A stretch of DNA of 64,000 bases. It comes from Frigoribacterium sp. VKM Ac-2836. Its GTDB lineage: Bacteria; Actinomycetota; Actinomycetes; Actinomycetales; Microbacteriaceae. The stretch lies in assembly GCF_013248995.1 (NCBI RefSeq), contig NZ_JABRPK010000001.1, positions 930,001 to 994,000 of the forward strand, written 5' to 3'. The position numbers and the translations under genes are program-made. Under the pieces are notes generated by a model, which ran no database searches, was not told the origin of the DNA, and was given only the letters and a program-made list of their open reading frames with translations. Of the stretch, positions 31,940-41,436 are shown one piece after another (position 1 is the stretch's first letter; each line of letters starts with the position of its first letter).

Positions 31940-32192
31940 GAAAGCGTCCGGCGGGTGTTCCCCTTCCGAGGTCGGTCCCGTCGAAGCATGTAGGTGCTGG
32001 GCAGGGGGAACTCCTGGTCCTGTTCTCGTTCACGGTCGCACGCTGGTGAGACGTGTCCGCAACCATGGAGACGAGATCCGGGGGTGGTTCGTCACACATC
32101 GCTCACGAGAGATCTGGGGACAGGATGCCGCAGGGGCGACCGGTCGTCTGCACCCCAGAAGGCATGGCACGGGTCGCCCGGACCCGGACCCG

Positions 32193-33611
32193 TCACTCGG
32201 GAGCGGGGCCCCCGTGTCGGACGGGCTCTGCCAAGACGGACCGGGCGGCCATGCCGATCACGGCACTGTAGGTGGGGTAGGCGAATCGGACGTCGGCCAG
32301 GGTGGCGACGTCGACGCCGCCGGCCATCGCGGTGGTCACCGCCTGGACCACCTCGACGGCGTTCTCTCCGACGGCGTGGGCCCCGAGGACGAGTTCGCGG
32401 CGCCGATCCGCGATCAACTTGAGGAACCCCGTCTCGCGATCGTCGATGACGGCTCGGTCGACGGCCGAGTACGGGATCGTGACGACCACGCACGACTCGT
32501 CCGCCTCACGTGCCTGCTCTTCGGTGAGGCCGACGCCTGCGTAGTCGGGATCCGTGAAGCCGCCGGCCGGCAGCAGGTGGTGAGGCGTCCGACGGTTGGC
32601 GCCGAGGACCGCGTTCTCGGCCGCTGCCTCACCCTCGAACTGCGCGGCCTGGACGAGCATGTCCCGTCCGTTCGCGTCACCGACCGCGAAGACATGCGGC
32701 ACGGAGGTCCGGAAGTACCGGTCCGCGGGTATCGCCGACCGGACCACCTCGATCCCGGCCTCTCCGAGACCGAGGTCCTCCACATCGGCCGGCCAACCGG
32801 TGGCCATGATGACGACGTCGAAGTCAGCCGCGGAGGTCACGTCGTCCTGCCGCCAGGTCACGGTGACGGATCCGTCGTCGGCCCGGGCGAGGCCGTCGAC
32901 CCCGTCGATGCCCGTCCGGACGTCGACGCCCTGCTCGGTGAAGGCGTTGGAGACGGCCTCGGAGATCGAGGCGTCGGACGCCGTGAGGACCCGCGGGGCG
33001 AGGTCGAGGAGCGTGACGGCGCTGCCGAACGCGTCGAAGACGGTGACGAGCTGGGCGCCCGTGTTGCCCGCTCCGATCACGGCCACCCGTCGCGGCAGGG
33101 CCGGGAGCTCGAGCACGTCCTCGGGCACCGTCGCGAGTTCCGCGCCGGGGATCGGCAGCCGGCGCGACCGGCCACCCACACAGACGATGATCGACTCCGC
33201 GGAGATGGTGCGACCGCTGTCGAGGACGAGGGTGGAGTCGTCGACGAACCGCGCCCGGCCCTCGTGGACGAGGTCGATCCCGGCGGCCTCGAACCGCTCG
33301 CTCTCGCGCTTGATGGACCTCACCGCGTCGACGCGTTCCCGGACGCGCGCGACGGTGGACGCCCAGTCGATCGTCGGGGGCGGGACGTCGACGCCGTAGA
33401 CGTCCGCGTGCCGGGTCTCGCGGATCAGCCGGGCGGTCTTGGCCAGGACCCGGGTGGGCACGCAGCCGGTGTTCACGCAGGTGCCGCCCACGCGTCCCGC
33501 CTCGAGGACGACGACCCGGGCCCCGAGTTCGGCTGCCCGCAGCGCTGCCGCGGTGCCCGCCGGGCCGGCGCCGATGACCGCGACGTCGTAGTCCTTCTCC
33601 GAGATGCCCAT
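32193..33611 (-). CDS. FAD/NAD(P)-dependent disulfide reductase-family flavoprotein
   Basis: A 472-aa member of the lipoamide dehydrogenase/mercuric reductase group. The FAD-binding VAVIGAGPAGTAAALRAAELG is at residue 10, the redox disulfide GGTCVNTGCVPT at about 42-53, the NAD-binding VAVIGAGNTGAQLV at about 177, and the FAD-contact HVFAVGDANG at about 300. The dimerisation domain ends ADVRFAYPTYSAV, where lipoamide dehydrogenases have HAHPTLSE, so the His-Glu dyad is absent. No 2-oxo acid dehydrogenase genes are near. The substrate is unknown; a mercuric-reductase-like or low-molecular-weight thiol reductase role is possible. The ATG at 33611 starts the domain; the frame is open further upstream. 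Confidence 0.9.
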   Translation of the reverse strand: MGISEKDYDVAVIGAGPAGTAAALRAAELGARVVVLEAGRVGGTCVNTGCVPTRVLAKTARLIRETRHADVYGVDVPPPTIDWASTVARVRERVDAVRSIKRESERFEAAGIDLVHEGRARFVDDSTLVLDSGRTISAESIIVCVGGRSRRLPIPGAELATVPEDVLELPALPRRVAVIGAGNTGAQLVTVFDAFGSAVTLLDLAPRVLTASDASISEAVSNAFTEQGVDVRTGIDGVDGLARADDGSVTVTWRQDDVTSAADFDVVIMATGWPADVEDLGLGEAGIEVVRSAIPADRYFRTSVPHVFAVGDANGRDMLVQAAQFEGEAAAENAVLGANRRTPHHLLPAGGFTDPDYAGVGLTEEQAREADESCVVVTIPYSAVDRAVIDDRETGFLKLIADRRRELVLGAHAVGENAVEVVQAVTTAMAGGVDVATLADVRFAYPTYSAVIGMAARSVLAEPVRHGGPAPE

Positions 33612-33766
33612 GTGCTGCCTGCCCCTTCGTCCGACGGTCGTCACGACGAACTCAATCAGGTGGGGATGGACGGACGCCCTCGGTGACGGGAGAAACACCG
33701 AGGAGCCTCCTCGGCCGACCGGCCGCGCAGGGGGCCCGTGCCGCGCGAGAGGGTAGCGTCGCCGCC

Positions 33767-34723
33767 GTGAACACGCGCCCGTCCCGAGATCCTGCCCGCG
33801 CCTCCTCGGCGGTGCGCCTGCCGATAGCCGCAAGGCTCGTCCTGCCGAGAATGCTCGTGCCTGTGATGCTGCGGGTGACGCGGGCGAACCGGACGTTCGT
33901 CAGCGCGGCCGGCGCTCGGCGGCGCATCCGGCAGAGGGCGCTGCGGCCCGCGCCCTACGGGCCGCCCGCCGTGCTGCGCGACGACGTCCGCGTCGGCGTC
34001 GAGCAGCGGGGTGGCTGGCCGGTCTACACGATCACGCGGCGCGAGGGAGGCGGTCACGGGACCGTCGTCTACGCCCACGGTGGCGGTTGGGTCGGCGAGA
34101 TCGTCTCGCAACACTGGCATCTCGCCGCGCAGCTCGCGGCCGAGGTCGGCACGACCGTCGTCCTGCCGATCTACCCCCTCGTCCCCTTCGGCACCGCCGA
34201 GGAGGCGCGGGTCGGCATCGTCGACCTGGTCGCCTCGTCGCACGGTCCCGTCGCCCTCGCCGGGGACTCGGCCGGGGGACAGATCGCCCTCTCCGCCGCC
34301 CTGTCGGCGAGGGACCAGGGCATCGTCGTCGCCTGCACGGTGCTGATCGCCCCCGCTCTCGACCTCACGTGGCAGAACCCGTGCATCCCCGAGGTGCAAC
34401 CGACCGACCCCTGGCTCGGGACGCCCGGCGGACGCGTGCTCGCCGAGCACTGGCGGGGGGACCTCGACCTGCGCGACCCCGTCGTCAGCCCCTTGTTCGG
34501 CGACCTCGCGGGTCTCGGACCGGTGACGGTCTTCACGGGGACGCGCGACGTCCTGAACCCCGACGCGCACCTCCTCCGCGATCGTGCGGCCGAGGCCGGC
34601 GTCGAGCTCGACTGGCACGAAGGCGAGGGTGACGTGCACGCCTATCCGTTGCTTCCCACGCGATCCGGTCGCGCCGCCCGGGCGCAGATCGTCCTCACGC
34701 TCCGCCGCGCGCTGGGGACCTGA
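33767..34723 (+). CDS. Alpha/beta hydrolase fold-3 esterase
   Basis: A 318-aa serine hydrolase. YAHGGGWVG is the oxyanion motif at about residue 104, GDSAGGQIA the nucleophile elbow at about 168, the acid is Asp in FTGTRDVLNPDA and the base is His in GDVHAYPL. It hydrolyses short acyl esters; the natural substrate is unknown. An N-terminal hydrophobic segment (LVLPRMLVPVMLRV) could associate with the membrane. The GTG at 33767 is preferred because the sequence upstream lacks protein character; the start is uncertain. Confidence 0.85.
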   Translation: MNTRPSRDPARASSAVRLPIAARLVLPRMLVPVMLRVTRANRTFVSAAGARRRIRQRALRPAPYGPPAVLRDDVRVGVEQRGGWPVYTITRREGGGHGTVVYAHGGGWVGEIVSQHWHLAAQLAAEVGTTVVLPIYPLVPFGTAEEARVGIVDLVASSHGPVALAGDSAGGQIALSAALSARDQGIVVACTVLIAPALDLTWQNPCIPEVQPTDPWLGTPGGRVLAEHWRGDLDLRDPVVSPLFGDLAGLGPVTVFTGTRDVLNPDAHLLRDRAAEAGVELDWHEGEGDVHAYPLLPTRSGRAARAQIVLTLRRALGT

Positions 34724-34750
34724 GCCGGGCGGTCTCGCGCCGGCCGGGAC

Positions 34751-35032
34751 TCAGCGGCGAACGGCGCCGCGGCGACCCGAGACGGCGACCCAGACCACCA
34801 GGACGACGATCGCGCCGATGATCGAGCCGATGATCCCTGCGGGCTGGAAGAATCCGTCCGTCGGGTCGTGCTGGAACAGCAGGAAGCCGAGGAACCCGCC
34901 GACGAACGAGCCGATGACGCCCAGCAGGATGGTCATGGCGATCGACAGGCTCTGGCGGCCCGGGACGACCGCACGGGCGATGAACCCTGCGATGAGGCCG
35001 ACGACGAGCAAGCTGATGATGAGACCGATCAT
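34751..35032 (-). CDS. GlsB/YeaQ/YmgE-family small membrane protein
   Basis: A 93-aa protein with three hydrophobic helices: [25 protein letters not shown], the glycine-rich [22 protein letters not shown] and the final [18 protein letters not shown]. The order and glycine zippers are typical of this transglycosylase-associated family, which is stress-induced in many bacteria; its function is not established. AAGGAG precedes the ATG at 35032. It is divergent from the response regulator gene. Confidence 0.9.
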   Translation of the reverse strand: MIGLIISLLVVGLIAGFIARAVVPGRQSLSIAMTILLGVIGSFVGGFLGFLLFQHDPTDGFFQPAGIIGSIIGAIVVLVVWVAVSGRRGAVRR

Positions 35033-35151
35033 GGTGTTCTCCTTCCGGGAGAGGTGCGCGACGGGCACCGTCGGTGCCGTGGCGTCGCAGGACTCAGCAG
35101 ACCACCCCTTGAGGTGTGGCGGCACACCCCTCGGGGTGGGAAGGTGTCGTC

Positions 35152-35820
35152 ATGCCCCTCGCCCCGCCCCGGTCGATCACCGTCGCACTCGTCGACGACT
35201 ACGACGTGGTCCTCGCCGGTCTCGCTCACATGTTCGACCGGTACCGCGACCGGGTGGTCGTCGCCGAGATCGACGCCACGACGTCGCTGTCCGACCGGGT
35301 CGACCTGGTCCTCTACGACTCGTTCGCGCAGCCCGAGTCCGACCATCACGAGCTCGCGGAGCTGGTCGCCAACCCGGCGGCCGGCAAGGTGGTCGTCTAC
35401 ACCTGGAACTTCCACCCCGAGCTCGTCGAGGCGGCTCTCGCGCAGGGGGTGCACGGGTACCTGTCGAAGACGCTCGCCGCCCGTGAACTCGTCGAGGCAC
35501 TCGAGGCGGTCCATCGCGGCGAGCAGGTCGTCAGCGACGCGCGGGGGCGAGCACCGAGCGCGCCGGGCCTCGACTGGCCCGGCCGCAGGGAGGGCATCAC
35601 CGACCGTGAGTCCGAGATCCTGGCCCTCATCACCCAGGGCAAGAGCAACGCCGAGGTCGCGGCGCTGACCTACCTCAGCCCGAACACGGTCAAGTCCTAC
35701 ATCCGATCGGTCTATCGGCGGATCGGTGCCACGAGCAGGACCCAGGCCGTCCTGTGGGGGGTGCAGAACGGTTTCCGTCCGGACCACCACCGCATCGACC
35801 ACTGGCTCGGAGGTCCGTAG
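35152..35820 (+). CDS. LuxR-type response regulator, orphan
   Basis: A 222-aa protein. The receiver domain (residues 8-125) has the acidic pair in LVDDYD, the probable phospho-acceptor Asp in DLVLYDSFAQ and a Lys in YLSKTLAAREL. The LuxR HTH (about 150-210) reads GITDRESEILALITQGKSNAEVA and TYLSPNTVKSYIRSVYRRIG. The receiver is short between these motifs compared with NarL. No histidine kinase gene is adjacent. It may control its divergent GlsB-like neighbour, which is inference. Confidence 0.9.
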   Translation: MPLAPPRSITVALVDDYDVVLAGLAHMFDRYRDRVVVAEIDATTSLSDRVDLVLYDSFAQPESDHHELAELVANPAAGKVVVYTWNFHPELVEAALAQGVHGYLSKTLAARELVEALEAVHRGEQVVSDARGRAPSAPGLDWPGRREGITDRESEILALITQGKSNAEVAALTYLSPNTVKSYIRSVYRRIGATSRTQAVLWGVQNGFRPDHHRIDHWLGGP

Positions 35821-35915
35821 GAGGTGCGCTGCGGCTCCGCCGTGACCTGCTCCTGATCCAAGGGGGCAGGCTCGGCGGTCCGGCCCGCGCGAGTCGCAGC
35901 TGGGGCGGTGACCGG

Positions 35916-36284
35916 TCAGCGGCCGGCGACGATCTCGTCGGCGTTGTCCGTGATCCAGTCCATCAGTGGCACGAGGCGCGTGGCGAGGTCGGTGCCACGC
36001 TCGGTCAGGGAGTAGTCGACCCTCGGCGGGATCGTCGGCTGGGCGGCTCGATGGACGATGCCATCGGCTTCGAGGGTCTTCAGCGTCGAGGCGAGCATCT
36101 TCTCGCTGACGCCCTCGATCTCCCGCCTCAGTTCGCCCCACCGCAGCGGGCCGCGTTCGAGCGCCAGCAGGATCAGCACACCCCACCGACTCGTCACGTG
36201 CGTCAAGACCACACGGCTCGGACAGTCCGCCGGGAAGCGACCGGAGGGGGCAGGGCGGGCAGGGCTCACGATTCCGACGTCCAC
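35916..36284 (-). CDS. HxlR-family transcriptional regulator
   Basis: A 122-aa winged-helix protein. TSRWGVLILLALERGPLRWGELRREIEGVSEKML is the HTH, followed by the wing RVDYSLTERG. A Cys in FPADCPSR at about residue 21 is in the place where redox-sensing HxlR/QorR proteins have their regulatory cysteine. It is divergently transcribed from the quinone oxidoreductase-like gene with a 91-bp gap that includes the inverted repeat GACGT/ACGTC near 36277. The usual arrangement is that it represses this neighbour until oxidation by quinone or diamide. Confidence 0.9.
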   Translation of the reverse strand: MDVGIVSPARPAPSGRFPADCPSRVVLTHVTSRWGVLILLALERGPLRWGELRREIEGVSEKMLASTLKTLEADGIVHRAAQPTIPPRVDYSLTERGTDLATRLVPLMDWITDNADEIVAGR

Positions 36285-36375
36285 GTCAGTAGCTTACGAA
36301 AAGGTGCGTACCCGCGTCGGGGAAGTCACCGGGGGTCGTCGTCGTTGTCACCGGCACGCAACCGAAAGGAACACC

Positions 36376-37233
<858 letters not shown>

Positions 37234-37251
37234 TCGCGCGGGACGCGGGCA

Positions 37252-37300
37252 CGACGAGGAGGCGCGGTGCCGGGTCGACCGACACCGCGCCTCCTCGTCG
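37252..37300. terminator. Strong terminator after the QorB-like gene
   Basis: A perfect 18-bp stem has arms at 37252-37269 and 37283-37300 and a 13-nt loop. It starts 19 nt after the stop codon. No T-run follows, as is common in high-GC actinobacteria. Confidence 0.8.
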
Positions 37301-37332
37301 AGTCGGTCCGGCCCGGTGTCTAGGCTCGGGTC

Positions 37333-38061
37333 ATGGCCACCCTCGTCCTCGTCCGCCACGGACGCACCACAGCCAACGCGAGCGGCGTGCTCGCCGGCCG
37401 GACGCCCGGCGTCCGGCTCGACGACGTGGGACGCGAGCAAGCACGGCGGACGGCCGAGCGGCTCGCGGCCGTGCCGCTGGTCGGCGTGGTGTCGAGTCCC
37501 CTCGAACGGTGCCGGCAGACGGCGCGTGCGATCCTCGACCGCCAGTCCGGTGCACCGGTGACTCCGATCGACCGCGGCATCACCGAATGCGACTACGGCG
37601 ACTGGCAGGGGCGCCCGTTGAAGGAACTCGCCGGCGAAGCCCTGTGGTCGGTCGTCCAGAACCAGCCGTCGGCGGCGGTCTTCCCCGGCGGCGAGTCGCT
37701 CCTGTCGATGCAGGCCCGGGCGGTCACCGCCGTCCGACGACACGATGCGGCGTTCGAGGCGCAGCACGGTCCGGGGGCCGTGTGGGTCGCGGTCAGCCAC
37801 GGCGACATCATCAAGGCGATCCTGGCCGACGCCTACGGCATGCACCTCGATCTCTTCCAACGCATCACCGTCGGCCCGGCCTCCGTGTCGATCGTGCGCT
37901 ACGGGCCGAACCGACCCGACGTCGTCATGACGAACACGGAGTCGGGCGACCTCTCGTGGCTGCGTCAGGCGGCCCCTGCCGCCGACGCGGTCGTCGGGGG
38001 AGGCGCGGGTCCGGCAGGGCGTGCGGACGTCGCCGACGCCGACCGGGCGCCCTCGACCTGA
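37333..38061 (+). CDS. Histidine phosphatase superfamily protein (MSMEG_4193-like)
   Basis: A 242-aa protein of the phosphoglycerate mutase-like fold. LVRHGRTTANASGVLAGR has the catalytic RHG at residue 8; the second catalytic His is in VAVSHGDIIKAIL at about 155, and Arg-containing SSPLERCRQTA follows the first motif. Together with the next two genes it forms the actinobacterial MSMEG_4193/DUF3090/SCO1664 trio, which in many genomes lies next to mshC of mycothiol synthesis. The substrate is not established. The C-terminal 35 residues are Ala/Gly-rich and extra. Confidence 0.88.
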   Translation: MATLVLVRHGRTTANASGVLAGRTPGVRLDDVGREQARRTAERLAAVPLVGVVSSPLERCRQTARAILDRQSGAPVTPIDRGITECDYGDWQGRPLKELAGEALWSVVQNQPSAAVFPGGESLLSMQARAVTAVRRHDAAFEAQHGPGAVWVAVSHGDIIKAILADAYGMHLDLFQRITVGPASVSIVRYGPNRPDVVMTNTESGDLSWLRQAAPAADAVVGGGAGPAGRADVADADRAPST

Positions 38062-38094
38062 GCGTCGGGGACGGGCCGCTCGTAGACTCGCGTC

Positions 38095-38646
38095 ATGCCC
38101 TCCATCGTCCACACCTTCGACTGGCCGGACCGCGTCGTCGTCGGAACCGTCGGTCGTCCCGGCTCCCGCGAGTTCTACCTCCAGGCCCGTGACGGCGCCC
38201 GGGTCACGAGCGTGGGCCTCGAAAAGATGCAGTCGGCCGCCCTCGCCGAGAAGATCGACGAGATCCTCGATCAGGTGATGGCCGCCGACGGCAATCCGGT
38301 GAGCGTGCCCGCCGGCACGCCGGTCGAGCTCGTCGACAACGAGCCCCTCGACCAACCCGTCCAGCCCGAGTTCCGCGCCGGTGCGCTGAGCCTCGGGTGG
38401 GACCCCTCCACCGCCCAGGTCGTGATCGAGGCCTTCCCTCTGGTCGAGGACGAGGACGAGGTCGAGGACGACGGGTCCGAGGTCGAGCCCGACGAGGTCC
38501 TCGTCGTCCGCATCCCGGTCGGCACGGCGCGGGCCTTCGCGGCCCGCACCCTCGAGATCGTCGGGGCGGGTCGGCCGCTCTGCCCCTTCTGCGGGCAACC
38601 GATCGATCCCGAGGGCCACGTCTGCGTCCTGTCCGGCGATCTCTGA
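38095..38646 (+). CDS. DUF3090-family protein
   Basis: A 183-aa protein starting MPSIVHTFDWPDRVVVGTVG, with FYLQARDGARVTSVGLEKMQ, the usual opening of DUF3090 proteins. The C-terminus has a zinc-knuckle-like CPFCGQPIDPEGHVC. It lies 33 bp after the phosphatase, and its stop overlaps the next ATG (TGATG). The function is unknown. The conserved partnership suggests that the phosphatase, this protein and the SCO1664-like protein act in one process. Confidence 0.92.
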   Translation: MPSIVHTFDWPDRVVVGTVGRPGSREFYLQARDGARVTSVGLEKMQSAALAEKIDEILDQVMAADGNPVSVPAGTPVELVDNEPLDQPVQPEFRAGALSLGWDPSTAQVVIEAFPLVEDEDEVEDDGSEVEPDEVLVVRIPVGTARAFAARTLEIVGAGRPLCPFCGQPIDPEGHVCVLSGDL

Positions 38647-39461
38647 TGTCGTCGGCGTCGGCCGACGACGCGCCGGTCGGCGAGTCCGGCGGCGTCTCCG
38701 GCCTCGTTCCGTCGAACGACGTCGAACTCGAGCTCACGGGCCGCATCCGCACGGCGTCGAACGCCTCCTTCCTGGCTCGCCTGGGCGACGTGTCCGTCAT
38801 CTACAAGCCCGTGGCCGGCGAGCGCCCGCTCTGGGACTTCCCGGACGGCAGGCTCGCCGACCGCGAGGTGGCGGCGTACCTCGTCTCGGAGGCTCTCGGG
38901 TGGGGCATCGTGCCACGCACGTGGCTGCGTGACGGCCCACTGGGCGAGGGGATGGTGCAGTTCTGGCACGAGGTCGATCCCGAGCAGGACGCGGTCGACC
39001 TCGTCCCGGTCGCGGAGTTCCCCGACGTCGGGTGGCGTCTCGTGCTCGAGGGAGACGGCGACGACGGACCGGTCGCCCTGATCCACGAGGACACCGAGGC
39101 TCTCCGACGCATGGCCGTCTTCGACGTCGTGGTCAACAACGCCGATCGCAAGGGCGCTCACGTGCTCGCGTTGCCCGACGGGCGACGGCACGGCGTCGAC
39201 CACGGACTCACGTTCCACGCCGAGCACAAGCTGCGGACGGTGCTGTGGGGCTGGATCGGCGAGCCGTTGACCACGGACGAGCTCGCCGGGGTCGGCCGTC
39301 TGCGGTCCGCGCTCTCGGGCCCGCTGGCCTCGGCGCTGGCCCCCCTCCTGACACCCGGCGAGCTCGAGGCGTTCGACGCCCGTTGCGCCGGTCTGCTCGC
39401 CTCGGCCGTCTTCCCCGAGCCGCAGGGGCCTATGCCGGCGGTTCCGTGGCCCGTGTTCTGA
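38646..39461 (+). CDS. SCO1664-family protein (kinase-like fold)
   Basis: A 271-aa protein. ASNASFLARLGDVSVIYKPVAGERPLWDFPDG resembles the nucleotide-binding lobe of PI3/4-kinase-like or HipA-like proteins, and FDVVVNNADRKGAHVL followed by HGVDHGLTF corresponds to the catalytic and metal-binding loops (NxDRK and xDHGL). It may be a phosphotransferase; its substrate is unknown. It is coupled to the DUF3090 gene by TGATG. Its last 32 bp overlap the end of the convergent VWA gene. Confidence 0.88.
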   Translation: MSSASADDAPVGESGGVSGLVPSNDVELELTGRIRTASNASFLARLGDVSVIYKPVAGERPLWDFPDGRLADREVAAYLVSEALGWGIVPRTWLRDGPLGEGMVQFWHEVDPEQDAVDLVPVAEFPDVGWRLVLEGDGDDGPVALIHEDTEALRRMAVFDVVVNNADRKGAHVLALPDGRRHGVDHGLTFHAEHKLRTVLWGWIGEPLTTDELAGVGRLRSALSGPLASALAPLLTPGELEAFDARCAGLLASAVFPEPQGPMPAVPWPVF

Positions 39462-41428
39462 CGTACGATCCGACGACGGCCGCTCCGAGGTCGTCGAGGT
39501 CGGGCGCGGTCACCGTGCCGTCGACGCGACGAGCCATTCCGTCGACGAAGCGGGCGAGTCCCGGATCGTCGCCGAGACGGAAGAAGGTGGTGTGCGCGCC
39601 GAGGCGGTGGGCGACGTCCAGCTGCTCGACGGCCCGCAGGATCGTCACGGGGTGCGGCGGATAGTCGAAGAAGACCTCGCCGCCGGGCTCGAGGTGCGAG
39701 GTCGGCTCGCCGTCGGTGACGATCAGCAGCACGGGTCGTGCGTTCGGGTGCTTGCGGAAATGGCGGTTCGCCAGCAGCAGGGCGTGGTGCAGGTTCGTGC
39801 CCTTGTCCCACTTCGCGTCGAGGGCCACGAGTTGCTCGATCGGCATGACCTCGGCGTACCGGCCGAAGCCGATGAGCTGCAGGTCGTCGCCGCGGAAGCG
39901 AGAGGTGATCAGGGTGTGCAGGGCGAGGGCCGTTCGCTTCATCGGCACCCAGCGGTCCTCCATCGCCATCGAGAACGACGTGTCGACGAGCAGGGCGACG
40001 CAAGCCTGCGTCCTGGCGTCCGTCTCGTGCACCTCGACGTCGCCGATCTGGATACTGACCCCGCCGTCGGTCCGACCGCCCTCGGCGGCTGTTCGTGTGA
40101 CGGCGTTCGTGATCGTGCGGGTCACGTCCCAGGGCTCGGTGTCGCCGAACGTCCAGTCGCGACTGGCGCCGGAGCGGTCCCCGAGCGCTCCTGCGGACCG
40201 TAGGTCGCGCCTCCCGGTTCGTCCGGACATCGTCGCGGCGACGTCGCGCAGCAGGTTCTCGCCGAGTCGTCGCATGGCTCGGGGGGGTCAGCGCCAGGGT
40301 GCCGTCGGCCCGACGGCGGAGGGCACCGGAGTCCCGCAGGTCCTTCTCGAGCCGGCGGAGGGCCGCGGCGTCGACGGCGGCCTGCTCGCCCAGCTGGCGG
40401 CGCAGGGCCTCGAGGTCGATGTCGTCGAGGGATGATCCGCGCGACGGCAGGGCGAGTTGTTCGGCGAGCGCATCGAGGTCGGCGAGGTCCTGGAACACAC
40501 CGGTGCCGTCACCGAGCCCGAGGCCCTGTTCGCCGTCCATGCCCTGGGAGCCACCCCAGTCCTGCCCCGGTCGCAACGAGCGCAGGGAGCCGTCGAGTCG
40601 TTCGAGGGACTGCATCAGGTCGGGGGAGCCGAAGGCCTGTCGGGCCAAGGCGTCGAGCTCGGCCCGTTGCTCGGCGGTCATCGAGTTGCGGAGGCGCTGG
40701 GCGGCAGCCGCCCGGGCCGCCAGGGCGTCGATCAGCTCGTCGACGTCGCCCGGCTGCTCGGGGAACGACGCACCGTGTTTCGCCATGAAGTCGTCGAACT
40801 GCTCGGGGGTGTCCTCGCCCCGAGCGTGGGCGTCGAGCAGATCGTTCAGGTCGTTCAGCATCTCGCCGACGGCCTCGCGGTCGGCGTCGGAGGCGTTCTC
40901 GAGGGTGGCCTTCATCCCCGCGAAGCGCTGGTCGAGCATCTCGCGACCGAGCAGGTCTTTGATCTGCTCGTAGGCCTGCCGGGCCTCCCCGCTCTGCCAT
41001 CGGTACTCGGAGAGCTCGGCGACGGCACCCGCGGGGGACGGCGGAAGGCTGTCGAGTTGGAGGTGGGCGAGCGCGCGATCGCCGTCGTCGAGGTCGACGT
41101 CGCGGGCGAGCTGTGCCCTTTCGGCGCGGAGTGCCCGGTCGAGCAGCTCACGGACCTCCTGCAGCGTGCCGTCGAGGTGGTGGTCGCGCGTCAGGGCCCT
41201 CCGTCGTTCGGCGACCTGACGGGCGAGGTCGTCGAGGCCGGTCCGGTCACGCCCTCCCCGCCGCAGGAACTCGCGGAGTGCGGCCTCGGCGCTCGTTCCC
41301 GCCATGACGTCGCGTCCGACGGCGTCGAGGGCTTCGGAGAGATCGGCAGGAGGCGCGAGCGGGTCGGGCCCGTCGGCATACCTCTGGTAGCGCGCGGCTC
41401 GGCGCAACCTCCGATTCGCCCTAGCCAC
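39430..41428 (-). pseudogene. VWA-domain protein of a MoxR-VWA pair, frameshifted in a G7 tract
   Basis: Read from the GTG at 41428, the frame encodes about 380 residues of helical sequence ending KDLRDSGALRRRADGTLALTP. At a run of seven G (40281-40287, C7 in the gene) it shifts. The continuation MRRLGENLLRDVAATMSGR is found one frame over and runs to 39430, carrying the von Willebrand A domain with the metal site VALLVDTSFSMAME (DxSxS) and LLIVTDGEPTS. Removing one base from the tract gives a continuous 665-aa protein as usual in actinobacteria. It may be a sequencing error, a true mutation or phase variation. It follows the MoxR-type ATPase gene by 8 bp. Confidence 0.8.
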
Positions 41429-41436
41429 GTCGCACC

